Notes: a model not told the origin generated them from the letters alone. A DNA stretch of 64,000 nt from Leptodesmis sichuanensis A121 (GCF_021379005.1 NZ_CP075171.1:4154001-4218000); one strand, 5' to 3'; positions 26,216 through 35,486 are shown, numbered from the stretch's first letter. Translations and numbers: made by a program.

Positions 26216-26641
26216 TCAAAATAATTCTGGATGTCCCAAACAAACTTGTTTCAGCAGTTGGTGAAGCTGAGCTTGGGGAGATTCAGGAGTATTCAAGGTG
26301 ATATTTACTAAATTAGAACTCTCTACCTCAGCGAGATGGCTGAGGAGAGGAATTACTTCTGTATCGAACGCGCTACGAAACAAGGCTGACGGCAACAATA
26401 AGTCAGAACAATGGCGAAGATCGTACAGACTAGATGCAGGAACTAGCGTAGAGTCTTGGCTCCATTCCAGAGTTCCTCTAACCAGCACTAAAGGGCGTAC
26501 CCAACAGACCTGCTTACCATCGGCCATTTGTACCACCTCTGCATACAGGTAAGTGCCGCCGTGCTCCAGGCAAACCAACTGGTAAGGCTGAAATGGTGAC
26601 TCCGGCGCGTTGGTCAATTTAGGCTGAGAGAAGTGCTGCAT
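26216..26641 (-). CDS. hypothetical protein
   Basis: This 141-residue soluble protein has no motif I recognise. The N-terminal half looks like a small beta-rich domain (YQLVCLEHGGTYLYAEVVQM, KQVCWVRPLVLV), the C-terminal half is helical and Leu-rich (LHQLLKQVCLGHPELF). Codon use and HIP1-flanked start suggest a real gene. It is convergent with the short paralogue gene, 75 bp away. Confidence 0.55.
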   Translation of the reverse strand: MQHFSQPKLTNAPESPFQPYQLVCLEHGGTYLYAEVVQMADGKQVCWVRPLVLVRGTLEWSQDSTLVPASSLYDLRHCSDLLLPSALFRSAFDTEVIPLLSHLAEVESSNLVNITLNTPESPQAQLHQLLKQVCLGHPELF

Positions 26642-26746
26642 GGCTCGTAGACGATCGCTAGCTATCCCATTGTAAAGACAGGCTGATGAATCAGGTAAGC
26701 CGTCTGATCTTCATAGGGAGTGATCAATCTCGGATTGAATGCTATA

Positions 26747-26766
26747 AAGGAGATTAAGCTATGTAA
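26747..26766 (+). promoter_or_regulatory. Shine-Dalgarno plus start-stop minimal frame in the clpS leader
   Basis: AAGGAG (26747-26752) is followed eight bases later by ATG directly joined to TAA (26761-26766). With the hairpin at 26774 it has the layout of a start-stop element in which a parked ribosome could influence a downstream structure. This may be chance. Confidence 0.3.
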
Positions 26767-26773
26767 AGGAAAG

Positions 26774-26810
26774 CCAGCGTAAATCATTGTTTACACTGGT
26801 TTTATATTTT
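26774..26810 (+). terminator. intrinsic-terminator-like hairpin ahead of clpS
   Basis: CCAGCGTAAA pairs with TTTACACTGG (one mismatch) around a 6-nt loop and is followed by TTTTATATTTT. It lies 122 bp before clpS and directly after the start-stop ATGTAA. Confidence 0.5.
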
Positions 26811-26838
26811 GCCATCAGCCGGTGTCATCAGCCGGAGA

Positions 26839-26911
26839 TAAGTCAAGTGCAGCTAGCAAGCCGTCGTTTCCTGACCAGTGAAACGGTGGCTCTGGACTTG
26901 GATAAGGTTTA
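26839..26911 (-). repeat. 73-bp palindromic repeat, copy D
   Basis: This copy runs from TAAGTC to GGTTTA, exactly 73 bp, ending 20 bp before the clpS start. The inner stem CCG..CGTTT / AAACG..CGG differs from other copies but remains complementary. Confidence 0.8.
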
Positions 26912-26931
26912 ATTGAAGCGAGGATAAAGTC

Positions 26932-27213
26932 GTGTCCGTCGAAACACTGCAGAAAAGCTCAACGGTTCGTAAGCTTGCTCCACGCTATCGGGTGTTGCTT
27001 CACAATGATGACTACAACCCTATGGAGTACGTGGTGCAGGTTTTGATGACAACTGTCCCCAGTCTGACTCAGCCTCAAGCGGTTGATATCATGATGGAAG
27101 CTCATACCAATGGGATTGCACTGGTAATTACCTGCGCCCAGGAGCACGCAGAGTTTTACAGTGAAACGCTGAAGAATCATGGCTTAACCAGCACGATTGA
27201 GCCGGATGAGTAA
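26932..27213 (+). CDS. clpS: ATP-dependent Clp protease adaptor ClpS
   Basis: ClpS delivers N-degron substrates to the ClpA/ClpC chaperone. The 93-residue protein has the typical folded domain: RVLLHNDDYNPMEYVVQVLM, with the N-end-rule pocket around HNDDYNPMEYV, then IALVITCAQEHAEFYSETLK. It starts with GTG at 26932, behind GAAGCGAGG. The CPBP protease gene follows by 11 bp on the same strand. Confidence 0.95.
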   Translation: MSVETLQKSSTVRKLAPRYRVLLHNDDYNPMEYVVQVLMTTVPSLTQPQAVDIMMEAHTNGIALVITCAQEHAEFYSETLKNHGLTSTIEPDE

Positions 27214-27224
27214 GTCGGGATGGA

Positions 27225-28073
27225 TTGAGTTTGAAGCCTGATTTTGCTAACGTCCGTCACTACCCTGCACCGCTCAGGCTAGTTATCTTTGCGCTCATTC
27301 TTGTAGCTCTCTGGCTCCCGATCGCGCTTCCCGCCTACTTACTGATTCGGGATCGGAATTTGGTCAGCATTCTGACGCTGTTAGTGCTGTATGCTGAGTT
27401 TCTCTGGCTGGTACAGCAGTGGGGACGGGTTGTTCATCAGGATTCCCGAATTCTGAACCACTACGGTCTGGAGTGGAGCCGCCGGAATGGTATGGAGTTG
27501 CTGGCAGGTTTTGCGATCGCAGTATTCAGTGTGCTGCTGCTAATGGGGCTGCAAACCATACTGGGTTGGGTTACCTGGAAAGCTGCTGCTCCCAATCTGG
27601 CCAGAATTATCCTGGAAGGGTTGCTGGTTTCCCTAGCGCTAGGATTTGCAGAAGAATTGCTGTTCCGGGGTTGGATTCTGGATGAACTGCAGCGAGACTA
27701 TATTCCGACCGTGGCGCTGTGGGGGAATGCGATCATCTTTGCGGCGTTGCATCTCCGCTTGCTCACCTTGCCTGCTTTGGTTTTGCTGGGGGTGGCTCTG
27801 GTGTGGGCCAAGCGATCGCGGGGGGAATGGCAACTGGGTCGGCGACGCGATCGTTTGGGTTTACCAATCGGCCTCCATGCGGGTTTAGTCTGGAGTAACT
27901 ACATCCTGGAAGTGGGGCAACTGATTACCTACACAGGACGGGTTCCTACCTGGGTCACGGGGATCGATCGCAACCCCTTACAGGGTCTGGTCGGAATTGT
28001 GCTGCTGGGATTTCTAGCGATCGGGATGTGGCGTTTTGCCCGCAGTCAGCGTCCACCATTGAGACGGTTGTAG
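27225..28073 (+). CDS. CPBP family intramembrane protease (Abi/CAAX type)
   Basis: The 282-residue polytopic membrane protein has the CPBP (Rce1-like) motifs EELLFRGWIL (EExxxR) and AALHLRL (metal- or substrate-contacting His). Several hydrophobic segments are evident between residues 18 and 270. The start is TTG 27225 (or TTG two codons on), just after clpS, so the two genes are probably co-transcribed. Family members process prenylated proteins in eukaryotes; bacterial substrates are mostly unknown. Confidence 0.85.
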   Translation: MSLKPDFANVRHYPAPLRLVIFALILVALWLPIALPAYLLIRDRNLVSILTLLVLYAEFLWLVQQWGRVVHQDSRILNHYGLEWSRRNGMELLAGFAIAVFSVLLLMGLQTILGWVTWKAAAPNLARIILEGLLVSLALGFAEELLFRGWILDELQRDYIPTVALWGNAIIFAALHLRLLTLPALVLLGVALVWAKRSRGEWQLGRRRDRLGLPIGLHAGLVWSNYILEVGQLITYTGRVPTWVTGIDRNPLQGLVGIVLLGFLAIGMWRFARSQRPPLRRL

Positions 28074-28142
28074 GGGAAGGGCAAAGCATTCGGTAAACCA
28101 GCTCCAGAAGATGCTGAAACTCTTTAAGCGAATGCTGTGCCC

Positions 28143-30500
28143 TTACTCGACTCGTTGAATGGGAGTAATTTTGGGATCAATAATTTTCTGGCCTACTCCT
28201 GGAAATTTCACCGCCAGACAAATCTTGTTGCCAGCACCAAAAATCCGCATCACTTCCCCAACCCCAAAGGCTTTATGAGTCAAGAGATCGCCGACACTCC
28301 AATCGCTCTCATGAATATTCGGCATGGTATTGGACTGGGCATTACTGCGGCGAACGTCTCCGATCGATTTCGTCCAGCGTTTGGGCAGGGCCGTGGCCAC
28401 ATTGGACTCAATCAACTCCTTGGGTAATTCTCCCAGAAACAGAGAAGGACTGGCCGGTTCCCGATTTCCGTACAGCCGACGTTCACGCGCATAGGAGATA
28501 AACAGCCGTTCTTGAGCACGGGTAATGCCAACGTAACAAAGACGACGTTCTTCTTCCAGCGCCGCTGGGTCTTCCATGGAGCGGTAGTTGGGAAACAGTC
28601 CCTGCTCCAGACCCACCAGAAAGACGACCGGAAATTCCAATCCCTTCGAGGAATGCAACGTCATCAAGGAAACTTTTTGTTGATCCTCACTCAAATCATC
28701 GGCATCGGAAGCGAGGGACGCGCTGGCAAGAAAGGCAATCAGACTGGGATCCTCTGGGTTTTCTTCCTGAAACTGGAGAACGGCGTTATAGAGTTCCTGA
28801 ACGTTCTGAACGCGATCGAGTGCTTCTTCCGTTCCCTGCACCTGCAAATCCTTGACATACCCGGAATCTTCCAAGATCCCCTGCACGACTTCATTGGCTG
28901 GCAGGGAATCCAGTTCTTCCCGCCATTTTTGAATGATTTGGGCAAAGTTCAGCACACCTTTTGCCGATCGTCCTGCCAGGGTTTTCACCGAAGTCTCATC
29001 ACTCAAGACTTCCCACAGGGGCTGATTGAGTTCCTGAGCCGCTTTCACCAGATTGTCGAGCGTCGTTTTGCCAATGCCCCGGCGCGGAGTATTGATCACC
29101 CGTAATAGACTGACCGTATCAAAGGGATTGGCGATCGCCCGCAAGTAACCCAGGACATCTTTAATTTCTTTGCGATCGTAGAATCGCAGGCCACCCACCA
29201 CTTTGTAGGGAATGTCCCAGCGGACAAGTTTTTCTTCCAGAGCGCGGGATTGGGCATTGGTGCGATAAAGAACGGCAAACTTGCCCCAATGCAGTTCGGG
29301 GTGACGGGCTTCCAGTTGACGAATCTGGTTGACCACAAAATCCGCTTCCAACGTCTCATCGTCAGCCCGATGCAGATAAATAGACTCTCCCGCTCCCCGG
29401 GTGGGCTTCAGGACTTTATCAATCCGCTCGGTGTTGTTCTCAATCAGCTGGTTCGCCACTTCCAGAATATTTTCTGTAGAGCGGTAATTCTCTTCCAGCT
29501 TCACCATCGTGCGGGTATCATCGTCAGGCAGGCCATCTCCAAAATCGGTCTGGAAGTCCATCAGGATCGTGAAATCAGCGGCCCGGAAGGAATAGATGGA
29601 CTGATCCGCATCTCCCACCACGAACACGGAACGGTGCTCCCAATCCTCAAATCGGCGGGAATCTTCCCCATTCGTGACCAGTAGACGAATCAGGTCGTAC
29701 TGGGTGCGGTTCGTATCCTGATACTCATCCACCAGGACGTGACGGAAGCGTTTATGCCAGTAGGCCCGCACCTGTTCGTTCTGCCGGAAAAGCTGCACAG
29801 GCATCAGGATTAAATCATCGAAATCCAGGGCATTGTTGGCTGCCAGCGCATCCTGATACATACTGTAGACGTTGGAGATTACCCGTCCCCGGTAGTTTGG
29901 TTGCTCTTTCTCTAAATCTTCAGGAGACAGGGATTTGTTCTTGGCATTGCTGATGGCGTACCGCACTGACTTGGGGTCAAACTTTTTGTCGTCCAGGTTG
30001 AGCTTCTGAGTGACGATTTCTTTAACCAAGCTCTGGGCATCAGATTCATCGAAAATAGAGAAGGTGCGGGTCCACTTGCGGCCATGCCGATCCTGGAATT
30101 TCTCAATATCAAACCGTAAGATGCGGGCACACAGGGCGTGAAAGGTGCCAATCCACAGGTCTTTGGTAACGGTTTTGTAAATCTGGGATTTGAGGCGAGT
30201 TTGTTCAACTGGATCCAGTGCCTCCAGCGGTTTACCGTGCTCGGAGCGCGATCGCTGATCAGCAAACAGCTTTTCAATCCGCTCTTTCATTTCTCTGGCA
30301 GCTTTATTGGTAAAAGTGACGGCCAGAATATTTTCGGGATCGACCCGGTGATGGAGTACAAGATTGGCAATCCGGTACGTGAGTGCTCGCGTTTTTCCCG
30401 AACCGGCTCCAGCTACTACCAGCAATGGGCCTGCATAATGCTCAACGGCCTGCCGCTGAGAGGCATTAAGAACACTGAGAAATTCTTTAGTCTGGGTCAT
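28143..30500 (-). CDS. pcrA: ATP-dependent DNA helicase PcrA/UvrD
   Basis: This is a superfamily 1A 3'-5' helicase acting in nucleotide-excision repair and replication conflict removal. The motifs are in order: I VVAGAGSGKTRALTYR, II VDEYQDTNRTQYDL, III VGDADQSIYSFRAAD, IV-V region MTLHSSKGLEFPVVF and VI CYVGITRAQERL. At 785 residues it has the usual 1A-2A-1B-2B layout plus a C-terminal PcrA tail (SDWSVGDLLTHKAFGVGEVM) that contacts RNA polymerase in Bacillus. It is divergent from the glycosyltransferase gene. Confidence 0.96.
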   Translation of the reverse strand: MTQTKEFLSVLNASQRQAVEHYAGPLLVVAGAGSGKTRALTYRIANLVLHHRVDPENILAVTFTNKAAREMKERIEKLFADQRSRSEHGKPLEALDPVEQTRLKSQIYKTVTKDLWIGTFHALCARILRFDIEKFQDRHGRKWTRTFSIFDESDAQSLVKEIVTQKLNLDDKKFDPKSVRYAISNAKNKSLSPEDLEKEQPNYRGRVISNVYSMYQDALAANNALDFDDLILMPVQLFRQNEQVRAYWHKRFRHVLVDEYQDTNRTQYDLIRLLVTNGEDSRRFEDWEHRSVFVVGDADQSIYSFRAADFTILMDFQTDFGDGLPDDDTRTMVKLEENYRSTENILEVANQLIENNTERIDKVLKPTRGAGESIYLHRADDETLEADFVVNQIRQLEARHPELHWGKFAVLYRTNAQSRALEEKLVRWDIPYKVVGGLRFYDRKEIKDVLGYLRAIANPFDTVSLLRVINTPRRGIGKTTLDNLVKAAQELNQPLWEVLSDETSVKTLAGRSAKGVLNFAQIIQKWREELDSLPANEVVQGILEDSGYVKDLQVQGTEEALDRVQNVQELYNAVLQFQEENPEDPSLIAFLASASLASDADDLSEDQQKVSLMTLHSSKGLEFPVVFLVGLEQGLFPNYRSMEDPAALEEERRLCYVGITRAQERLFISYARERRLYGNREPASPSLFLGELPKELIESNVATALPKRWTKSIGDVRRSNAQSNTMPNIHESDWSVGDLLTHKAFGVGEVMRIFGAGNKICLAVKFPGVGQKIIDPKITPIQRVE

Positions 30501-30696
30501 GGAAAAGAAGCGACTGCTGCTAAATCGAGGGAAGTACCGTTCCTAGACAAGGGTATCGTATCTCGTTCCTATCCGGCTGTTCCCTCATCCTTCTTCAACA
30601 GCCATCTCACTGACAGGGCTACCTTGGCGTATACTGCTGTCATCTAGATGTGTTTGCCCATAAGTGTATTTACCTGGTGTGTAGGATTTTGGAGCT

Positions 30697-31878
30697 TTGC
30701 AGACGGTGGTGGGCGATCGCTCGTCTTTGACGGATCTTAAATTGGCGCTAGTTCACGAGTGGCTGACTCCAAAAGCCACGGGTGGATCTGAACTGGTTGT
30801 GCAGGAAATTCTGCAGTGGCTGGATGCAGACTTGTTTGCCCTGATTGACTTTGAGTCTCGGAATCCCAATAGTTATCTATTTAATCGCCAAATTGGAACG
30901 ACTTTTCTCCAACACTTTCCTTTTGCTGAACAGGGAGTCCAGAAATATCTGCCTTTCCTTCCCCTGGCGATCGAGCAACTCGATTTACGGGCTTATGATG
31001 TCATTCTGTCGTCCTCCCATGTAGCCGCTAAGGGAGTGCTGACTGGCTCTCATCAACTTCATGTTTGTTATTGTCATGCCCCGATGCGCTACGCCTGGGA
31101 CTTGACGTTTGACTATTTAAACAGCAGTCGTGCGGGAAAGGGACTTCCTGGTATTTTGACCCGTTACTTACTACATCGGTTACGCCAATGGGATGTGTTA
31201 ACTGCGAACCGGGTGGATTACTTTATCGCCAATTCTCGCCATACCGCCCGTCGCATCTGGCGCTGTTACCGTCGCCCTGCCGAGGTGATTTATCCTCCCG
31301 TCCATACCGATCGCTTTCCCTTCGTAACCCAGAAACAAGACTTTTATGTCACCGTGTCTCGTCTGGTCAGCTACAAAAAAATCGACCTGATTGTGCGGGC
31401 ATTTAACCAATTGGGGCGATCGCTCGTTGTCATCGGTGAAGGCCCAGAGCTAGAGTCAATTCGCCGGATCGCCCAACCGAATGTGCAGGTCTTGGGCTGG
31501 CAACCCCATGAAGTTATGGCTCAGTACATGGCCCAGGCCAAAGCCTTTGTCTATGCCGCCTATGAAGATTTTGGTATTGCTCCAGTGGAAGCTCAGGCGT
31601 GCGGTACTCCTGTGATTGCCTTCGGGGCTGGGGGTACTCTGGAAACCGTGCGTGATATCCGACAGCATCCCGAAAAGGGAACGGGTGTTTTATTCCAACA
31701 GCAGACTGAAGCGGAGGTGATGCAGGCCGTCGAGGTGTTTGAATCCTACGAGTCCCAGTTCCAGCCCGATCTCTTGCGATCGCACGCTGGGATCTTCAAT
31801 CCCCAAATTTTTCAAGAGCGGTACTTAGCGTTTTTGGAGCGCTGTTATCAAGAATTTCGGACAAATTCTCTGGCCTGA
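30697..31878 (+). CDS. glycosyltransferase family 4
   Basis: This GT-B fold glycosyltransferase has 393 residues. Visible blocks are LALVHEWLTPKATGGSELVV at the N-terminus (Gly-rich loop that contacts the nucleotide), SSSHVAAKGV, CYCHAPMRYAWDL, DYFIANSRHTARRI, YKKIDLIVRAF, VIGEGPELE and the donor-binding YAAYEDFGIAPVEAQACGTP (E-x7-E). The start is uncertain: TTG 30697 is used, but no ATG lies before LKLALVHEW. The sugar transferase follows 119 bp downstream, suggesting an exopolysaccharide assembly pair. Confidence 0.87.
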   Translation: MQTVVGDRSSLTDLKLALVHEWLTPKATGGSELVVQEILQWLDADLFALIDFESRNPNSYLFNRQIGTTFLQHFPFAEQGVQKYLPFLPLAIEQLDLRAYDVILSSSHVAAKGVLTGSHQLHVCYCHAPMRYAWDLTFDYLNSSRAGKGLPGILTRYLLHRLRQWDVLTANRVDYFIANSRHTARRIWRCYRRPAEVIYPPVHTDRFPFVTQKQDFYVTVSRLVSYKKIDLIVRAFNQLGRSLVVIGEGPELESIRRIAQPNVQVLGWQPHEVMAQYMAQAKAFVYAAYEDFGIAPVEAQACGTPVIAFGAGGTLETVRDIRQHPEKGTGVLFQQQTEAEVMQAVEVFESYESQFQPDLLRSHAGIFNPQIFQERYLAFLERCYQEFRTNSLA

Positions 31879-31997
31879 TCCCCAAGAATCCTGATTAACT
31901 TAAGAAATTTTTACTGAATTGGAACTAAAGACAGCTTAGAAGAGGTCGATGGCTTTATGATCAGGACTGTGTGTGGTGTGGATACGCAAGGAGTAAA

Positions 31998-32702
31998 ATG
32001 ACTGCGGAAAGTCAACTCGTCTCCGGCAAGTCAGTTCGTGCAATTCTTAGACGCGGCCTGGTGCCGTTTCTACTTGATTCCCTGCACGGGGACACAGCCA
32101 AGCGACTATTCGATATTTGCTTTTCCTTGACTGTTTTGATCGTTTTTTCTCCGCTGTACCTGATTCTGATTCTGCTGATTGCTCTGAGTTCTCGTGGCCC
32201 CGTTTTTTACGTCCAGCAACGGGTAGGGCGGCACTATCGGCGCTTCAACTGCATCAAGTTCAGGACGATGGTGGATGGGGCAGATCAGATGCTGGTAGAG
32301 ATGATGGCAACTCATCCCCGGCTGCGTCAGGAGTTTCAAGACAATTTCAAGCTACGACGAGATCCCCGAATTACCTGGATCGGCCAGTTTTTGCGGGTGA
32401 CCAGTCTGGATGAGTTTCCCCAATTTTGGAATGTCTTAAAAGGGGATATGAGTGTGGTAGGGCCTCGCCCACTGGTAGTGGAAGAACTTCCCAAGTATGG
32501 GAAATATATGGATCGAGTGCTCACGGTGCGACCGGGAATCACCGGGTTATGGCAGGTTTCGGGGCGCAATGATATTCCCTATCCCAGGCGGGTACAAATT
32601 GATGTGTATTACGCCAGTTGCCGCAGCTTCTGGATGGATTTGGCGATCATGGTAAAAACGATCGGTGTGGTCATTTTTCCCAAAGACAACGGCGCGTATT
32701 GA
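31998..32702 (+). CDS. undecaprenyl-phosphate sugar-1-phosphate transferase (WbaP/WcaJ type)
   Basis: This initiating polyprenyl-phosphate sugar transferase loads the first sugar phosphate on the lipid carrier for exopolysaccharide. The 234-residue protein has one membrane helix (LTVLIVFSPLYLILILLIAL) and the catalytic block: RVGRHYRRFNCIKFRTMVDG, RVTSLDEFPQFWNVLKGDMS then VGPRPLV and RPGITGLWQVSGR. A strong AAGGAG precedes ATG 31998. It is the shorter, single-helix form of the family (like WcaJ C-terminal half), plausibly full length. Confidence 0.9.
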   Translation: MTAESQLVSGKSVRAILRRGLVPFLLDSLHGDTAKRLFDICFSLTVLIVFSPLYLILILLIALSSRGPVFYVQQRVGRHYRRFNCIKFRTMVDGADQMLVEMMATHPRLRQEFQDNFKLRRDPRITWIGQFLRVTSLDEFPQFWNVLKGDMSVVGPRPLVVEELPKYGKYMDRVLTVRPGITGLWQVSGRNDIPYPRRVQIDVYYASCRSFWMDLAIMVKTIGVVIFPKDNGAY

Positions 32703-32721
32703 TCCAGGGGAATAGTTATAT

Positions 32722-32754
32722 CGTGGAGCGATCGGCTGAGCCGATCGCTCCACG
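32722..32754 (+). terminator. terminator after the sugar transferase gene
   Basis: A perfect 16-bp stem (CGTGGAGCGATCGGCT / AGCCGATCGCTCCACG) with a single-base loop lies 20 bp after the stop. Its arms contain HIP1-like GCGATCGG. No T-tract follows. Confidence 0.55.
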
Positions 32755-32892
32755 ACCTTTGAGCCAACCAAGGACGCTGGATTATGCGCCCTTGGTTCTC
32801 ATCGCTGAGAAAAGCACCAGTCATTAAACAGTGCTCGGTTAGATGCGATCGCGGCGATCTGGCCTTTCCACTTTCGATCTAACTAAGCCTGC

Positions 32893-33600
32893 TTAAACTG
32901 CTTGCAGGGCGATCGTCACCGTTTGTAAACCGTCTGGCCGTTGATGGCAGGTGACTTTACCCTTTTGCACCTCGATGCGGCGGCAACATAAGACAATTTC
33001 GGTGGCAAAATCGCGATTGCCGATCGGGGCAAACCGCTGAGCCGTCACATATAAGTGAACCCAGTCGTCTACTGCAGCGACTCCCAGCACCACGGCTGAC
33101 GTGGAGTCTGAATAGCGTAAGCCGCGCGCCAGTAGATCGGTCAATACCGCTTCGGTCAGTTCCTGATCGGCCCAAATCTTCGGCATGGAAGCACCAAATT
33201 CACAAATCAAGCGCACCGGATCCTGACTTCTGGGTTCCAACAGGTGGCGGCTGACGCAATTTAGTAACGGTTCTAATTCCAGCGGTTCCAGGTTTGGTTG
33301 CACCTTACCCGCTTCCAGTTTCTGGAGCAGCATGGCATCGGAGAGCAGGTCACACAGGGAATCGACTTCACTTTGAATGGAATTGATGGAGGACTGCCAT
33401 TGAGAGCCTGTGTCTGGCGCAGATGCGATCGCTTGAACATATACGCCCAGGGATTCTAGCGATCGCCCTACACGCCGTTCCAGAGACGCGATCACTTTCC
33501 GCTGGGCTTCCAGATATTGCCGCAACTCAAAGTTTTCGGACTGCAGCCGTTGAAGTGAAGACGATCCAATCTGAGTGGGGGAACAGGGTTGGAGAGACAT
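32893..33600 (-). CDS. histidine-kinase-like protein with degenerate motifs
   Basis: The product (235 residues from ATG 33600) follows the layout of a HisKA-HATPase protein: a coiled helix (RLQSENFELRQYLEAQRKVI), a dimerisation-like helix (LLSDAMLLQKLEAGKVQPNL), and an ATPase-like stretch (ADQELTEAVLTDLLARGLRY, cf. the N-box). The phosphoacceptor His is missing (ASLERRVGRSLES where SHELRTPL would be) and no DxGxG box exists. It is therefore either a pseudokinase regulator or a nucleotide-independent binding protein. It is soluble, with no membrane helix. Confidence 0.6.
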   Translation of the reverse strand: MSLQPCSPTQIGSSSLQRLQSENFELRQYLEAQRKVIASLERRVGRSLESLGVYVQAIASAPDTGSQWQSSINSIQSEVDSLCDLLSDAMLLQKLEAGKVQPNLEPLELEPLLNCVSRHLLEPRSQDPVRLICEFGASMPKIWADQELTEAVLTDLLARGLRYSDSTSAVVLGVAAVDDWVHLYVTAQRFAPIGNRDFATEIVLCCRRIEVQKGKVTCHQRPDGLQTVTIALQAV

Positions 33601-33632
33601 ACAATCCAAGAACAATATGAGAGAGCGGCGAG

Positions 33633-33705
33633 TAGACTTGATCCAGCGCTAGAACCACAGTTCTTCTGGCGATAAATTCTGTCTCTCTAGCTGGCACTAA
33701 TGTTA
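33633..33705 (+). repeat. 73-bp palindromic repeat, diverged copy E
   Basis: This copy runs from TAGACTTGATCCAGCGCTAG to CTAGCTGGCACTAATGTTA. It is exactly 73 bp but the arms are eroded. It lies upstream of the kinase-like gene. Confidence 0.6.
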
Positions 33706-33768
33706 CATCGCTTATTAAGCAATGTAACAATTTTCCAAGGTTTTCTCAATAAACTCAGATATTTTTAA

Positions 33769-34734
33769 CTATTCACTCTCATTCCTGGGCAACTGCGCTA
33801 AGCCATAACGAGCATTACGACGCAGCATGGCGGGCTTGATCCGGCGCAAAGCAGAACCTGTAAACCGCCGCTCATACTCTTCATCTGTTAACGAAGCCAG
33901 TTCTTTCAACGTTGGGGCAACATTCCAGGAACGTGGGTAAAAGTCAGCCTCGGTAGTGGGTTGAGCAAATCGTTGGTTCCAGGGACAAACATCCTGGCAA
34001 ATATCACACCCCGCTACCCAACCTTGAAGATGGGAGGCCATCTCCGGTGGTAACACAGCAGAGCGATTTTCGATCGTGTGATAGGCAATGCAACGGTTAG
34101 CATCCACCACATGAGGCTGAGGAAACGCATGCGTAGGGCAGGCTTCCAGACAGCGGGTACAGGTGCCACAGTGGGCAGTATGGGGGCGATCGGGCGTTAA
34201 CACCAGGTTGGTTAACACTTCTCCTAAAAACACCCAGGAACCGTATTCACGGGTAATTAAGTTGCCATTTTTAGCAATCCACCCCAGTCCGGCTCGCTGT
34301 GCCCAGACCTTATCCTGAATCGGGCCAGTGTCAGCGTAGTAGCGCACCTGGATGTCTTCTCCTTGCTCTTTCAGCCAGTTTGCCAGGGCTTTCAACTTCT
34401 TGGTCAACACCTTGTGATAGTCCCGTCCCCAACCATAGCGGGAGATTTTGGCATAGTGCTGGCCGCCTGGTCGTGCCACAGGAGCGTAGTAATTGAGGGC
34501 CACACAAATTACGGACTGCACCTCTGGCATGATCTGGCGAATATTCTGCCGTGCCGGATTCTCCATCCATGGCATATCCGCGTGGTAGCCCTGGGAAAGC
34601 CAGGTTTGGAGATTGGCCTCCGCCCGATCGCCATACGCGCCCACGGCGGCCATGCCAACCTTGTGAAATCCAAGCTCCAACGCCTTTTGTTTAATTCGGG
34701 TAGTGGGGTCGTCAGCCATGATTCCAGGATCCAT
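33769..34734 (-). CDS. queG: epoxyqueuosine reductase QueG
   Basis: QueG reduces epoxyqueuosine to queuosine in the wobble base of tRNA, using cobalamin and two 4Fe-4S clusters. The 321-residue protein has the N-terminal B12-binding domain (SVICVALNYYAP, RYGWGRDYH) and ferredoxin clusters CGTCTRCLEACPTHAF and CDICQDVCPWN. A shorter start (MADDPTT) lies five codons in. The cobalamin need links it with metH and cobT in this window. Confidence 0.95.
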   Translation of the reverse strand: MDPGIMADDPTTRIKQKALELGFHKVGMAAVGAYGDRAEANLQTWLSQGYHADMPWMENPARQNIRQIMPEVQSVICVALNYYAPVARPGGQHYAKISRYGWGRDYHKVLTKKLKALANWLKEQGEDIQVRYYADTGPIQDKVWAQRAGLGWIAKNGNLITREYGSWVFLGEVLTNLVLTPDRPHTAHCGTCTRCLEACPTHAFPQPHVVDANRCIAYHTIENRSAVLPPEMASHLQGWVAGCDICQDVCPWNQRFAQPTTEADFYPRSWNVAPTLKELASLTDEEYERRFTGSALRRIKPAMLRRNARYGLAQLPRNESE

Positions 34735-34896
34735 AAGTTTTATCTAGGCAAACTATTTGTAAAGTTAGATTGCAATTTGTAAATAAATCTTGCTATAACG
34801 TAACTGTTGGTTGCTTCGATGTGTGCCATCAGGCGATTGGGCATCCCCTTTAGTCAACGAGTGAACACAGAACAGTCTCAATACTCAGGAGAGCCT

Positions 34897-35418
34897 ATGT
34901 CCTTCACAACAGAATCGAATCAGTCTGTTTTTGCGAATCCTTACCTGGCAGCCGTAGACAGAGCTAATGAAGTTCCTGCTGTGGTGTCTAAGATCAAACG
35001 TCTGAGTGTTGATGATCAGCTTGCTCTGCTCTGGTATGTTTACACATCCATGGGCAGTGATGTCACGGCTGCTGCTCCCGGTGCTGCACGTTTACAGCTT
35101 GCAGAAGGGCTAATGACCCAGGTGAAGCAAATGTCTTTCAGTGAACAACTGGCATTCATGCGGGATCTGATCAACAACCGCAGCACTCCTGAAACTCGCT
35201 CCTATGGTGTCCTCAGTGCGAATACTAAGCTGGCTTTCTGGTATCAACTGGCGGAATGGATGCGAGCAGGGATTGTAATTCCCATGCCATCTGACTATAT
35301 TTCATCTCCCGAAGCCCAAAAAGTCCTGATTGACTTGAAGGCTCTGGATAAGGGTCAGCAGATCACCGCTCTGCGAAAACTGGTTGTGGGTATGGGTGTT
35401 GATCCCCTATCTGCGTAA
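34897..35418 (+). CDS. helical carotenoid protein (OCP N-terminal-domain homologue)
   Basis: HCPs are stand-alone versions of the N-terminal domain of the orange carotenoid protein: they bind a ketocarotenoid and quench excitation or singlet oxygen. The 173-residue protein keeps the carotenoid-tunnel residues: LLWYVYTSMG (Trp and Tyr equivalent to W41/Y44), AAPGAARLQLAE, LAFWYQLAEW (W110 equivalent) and ITALRK (R155 equivalent). Start ATG 34897 follows AGGAG; the frame is open 30 codons more upstream without support. The CTD homologue is directly downstream. Confidence 0.92.
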   Translation: MSFTTESNQSVFANPYLAAVDRANEVPAVVSKIKRLSVDDQLALLWYVYTSMGSDVTAAAPGAARLQLAEGLMTQVKQMSFSEQLAFMRDLINNRSTPETRSYGVLSANTKLAFWYQLAEWMRAGIVIPMPSDYISSPEAQKVLIDLKALDKGQQITALRKLVVGMGVDPLSA

Positions 35419-35486
35419 GTTCTCATCCCGCGGGTACGTTTTCTAGAATCGGGTTTTCCTCCAACCTCTCAGTTCAGAATCAAACC

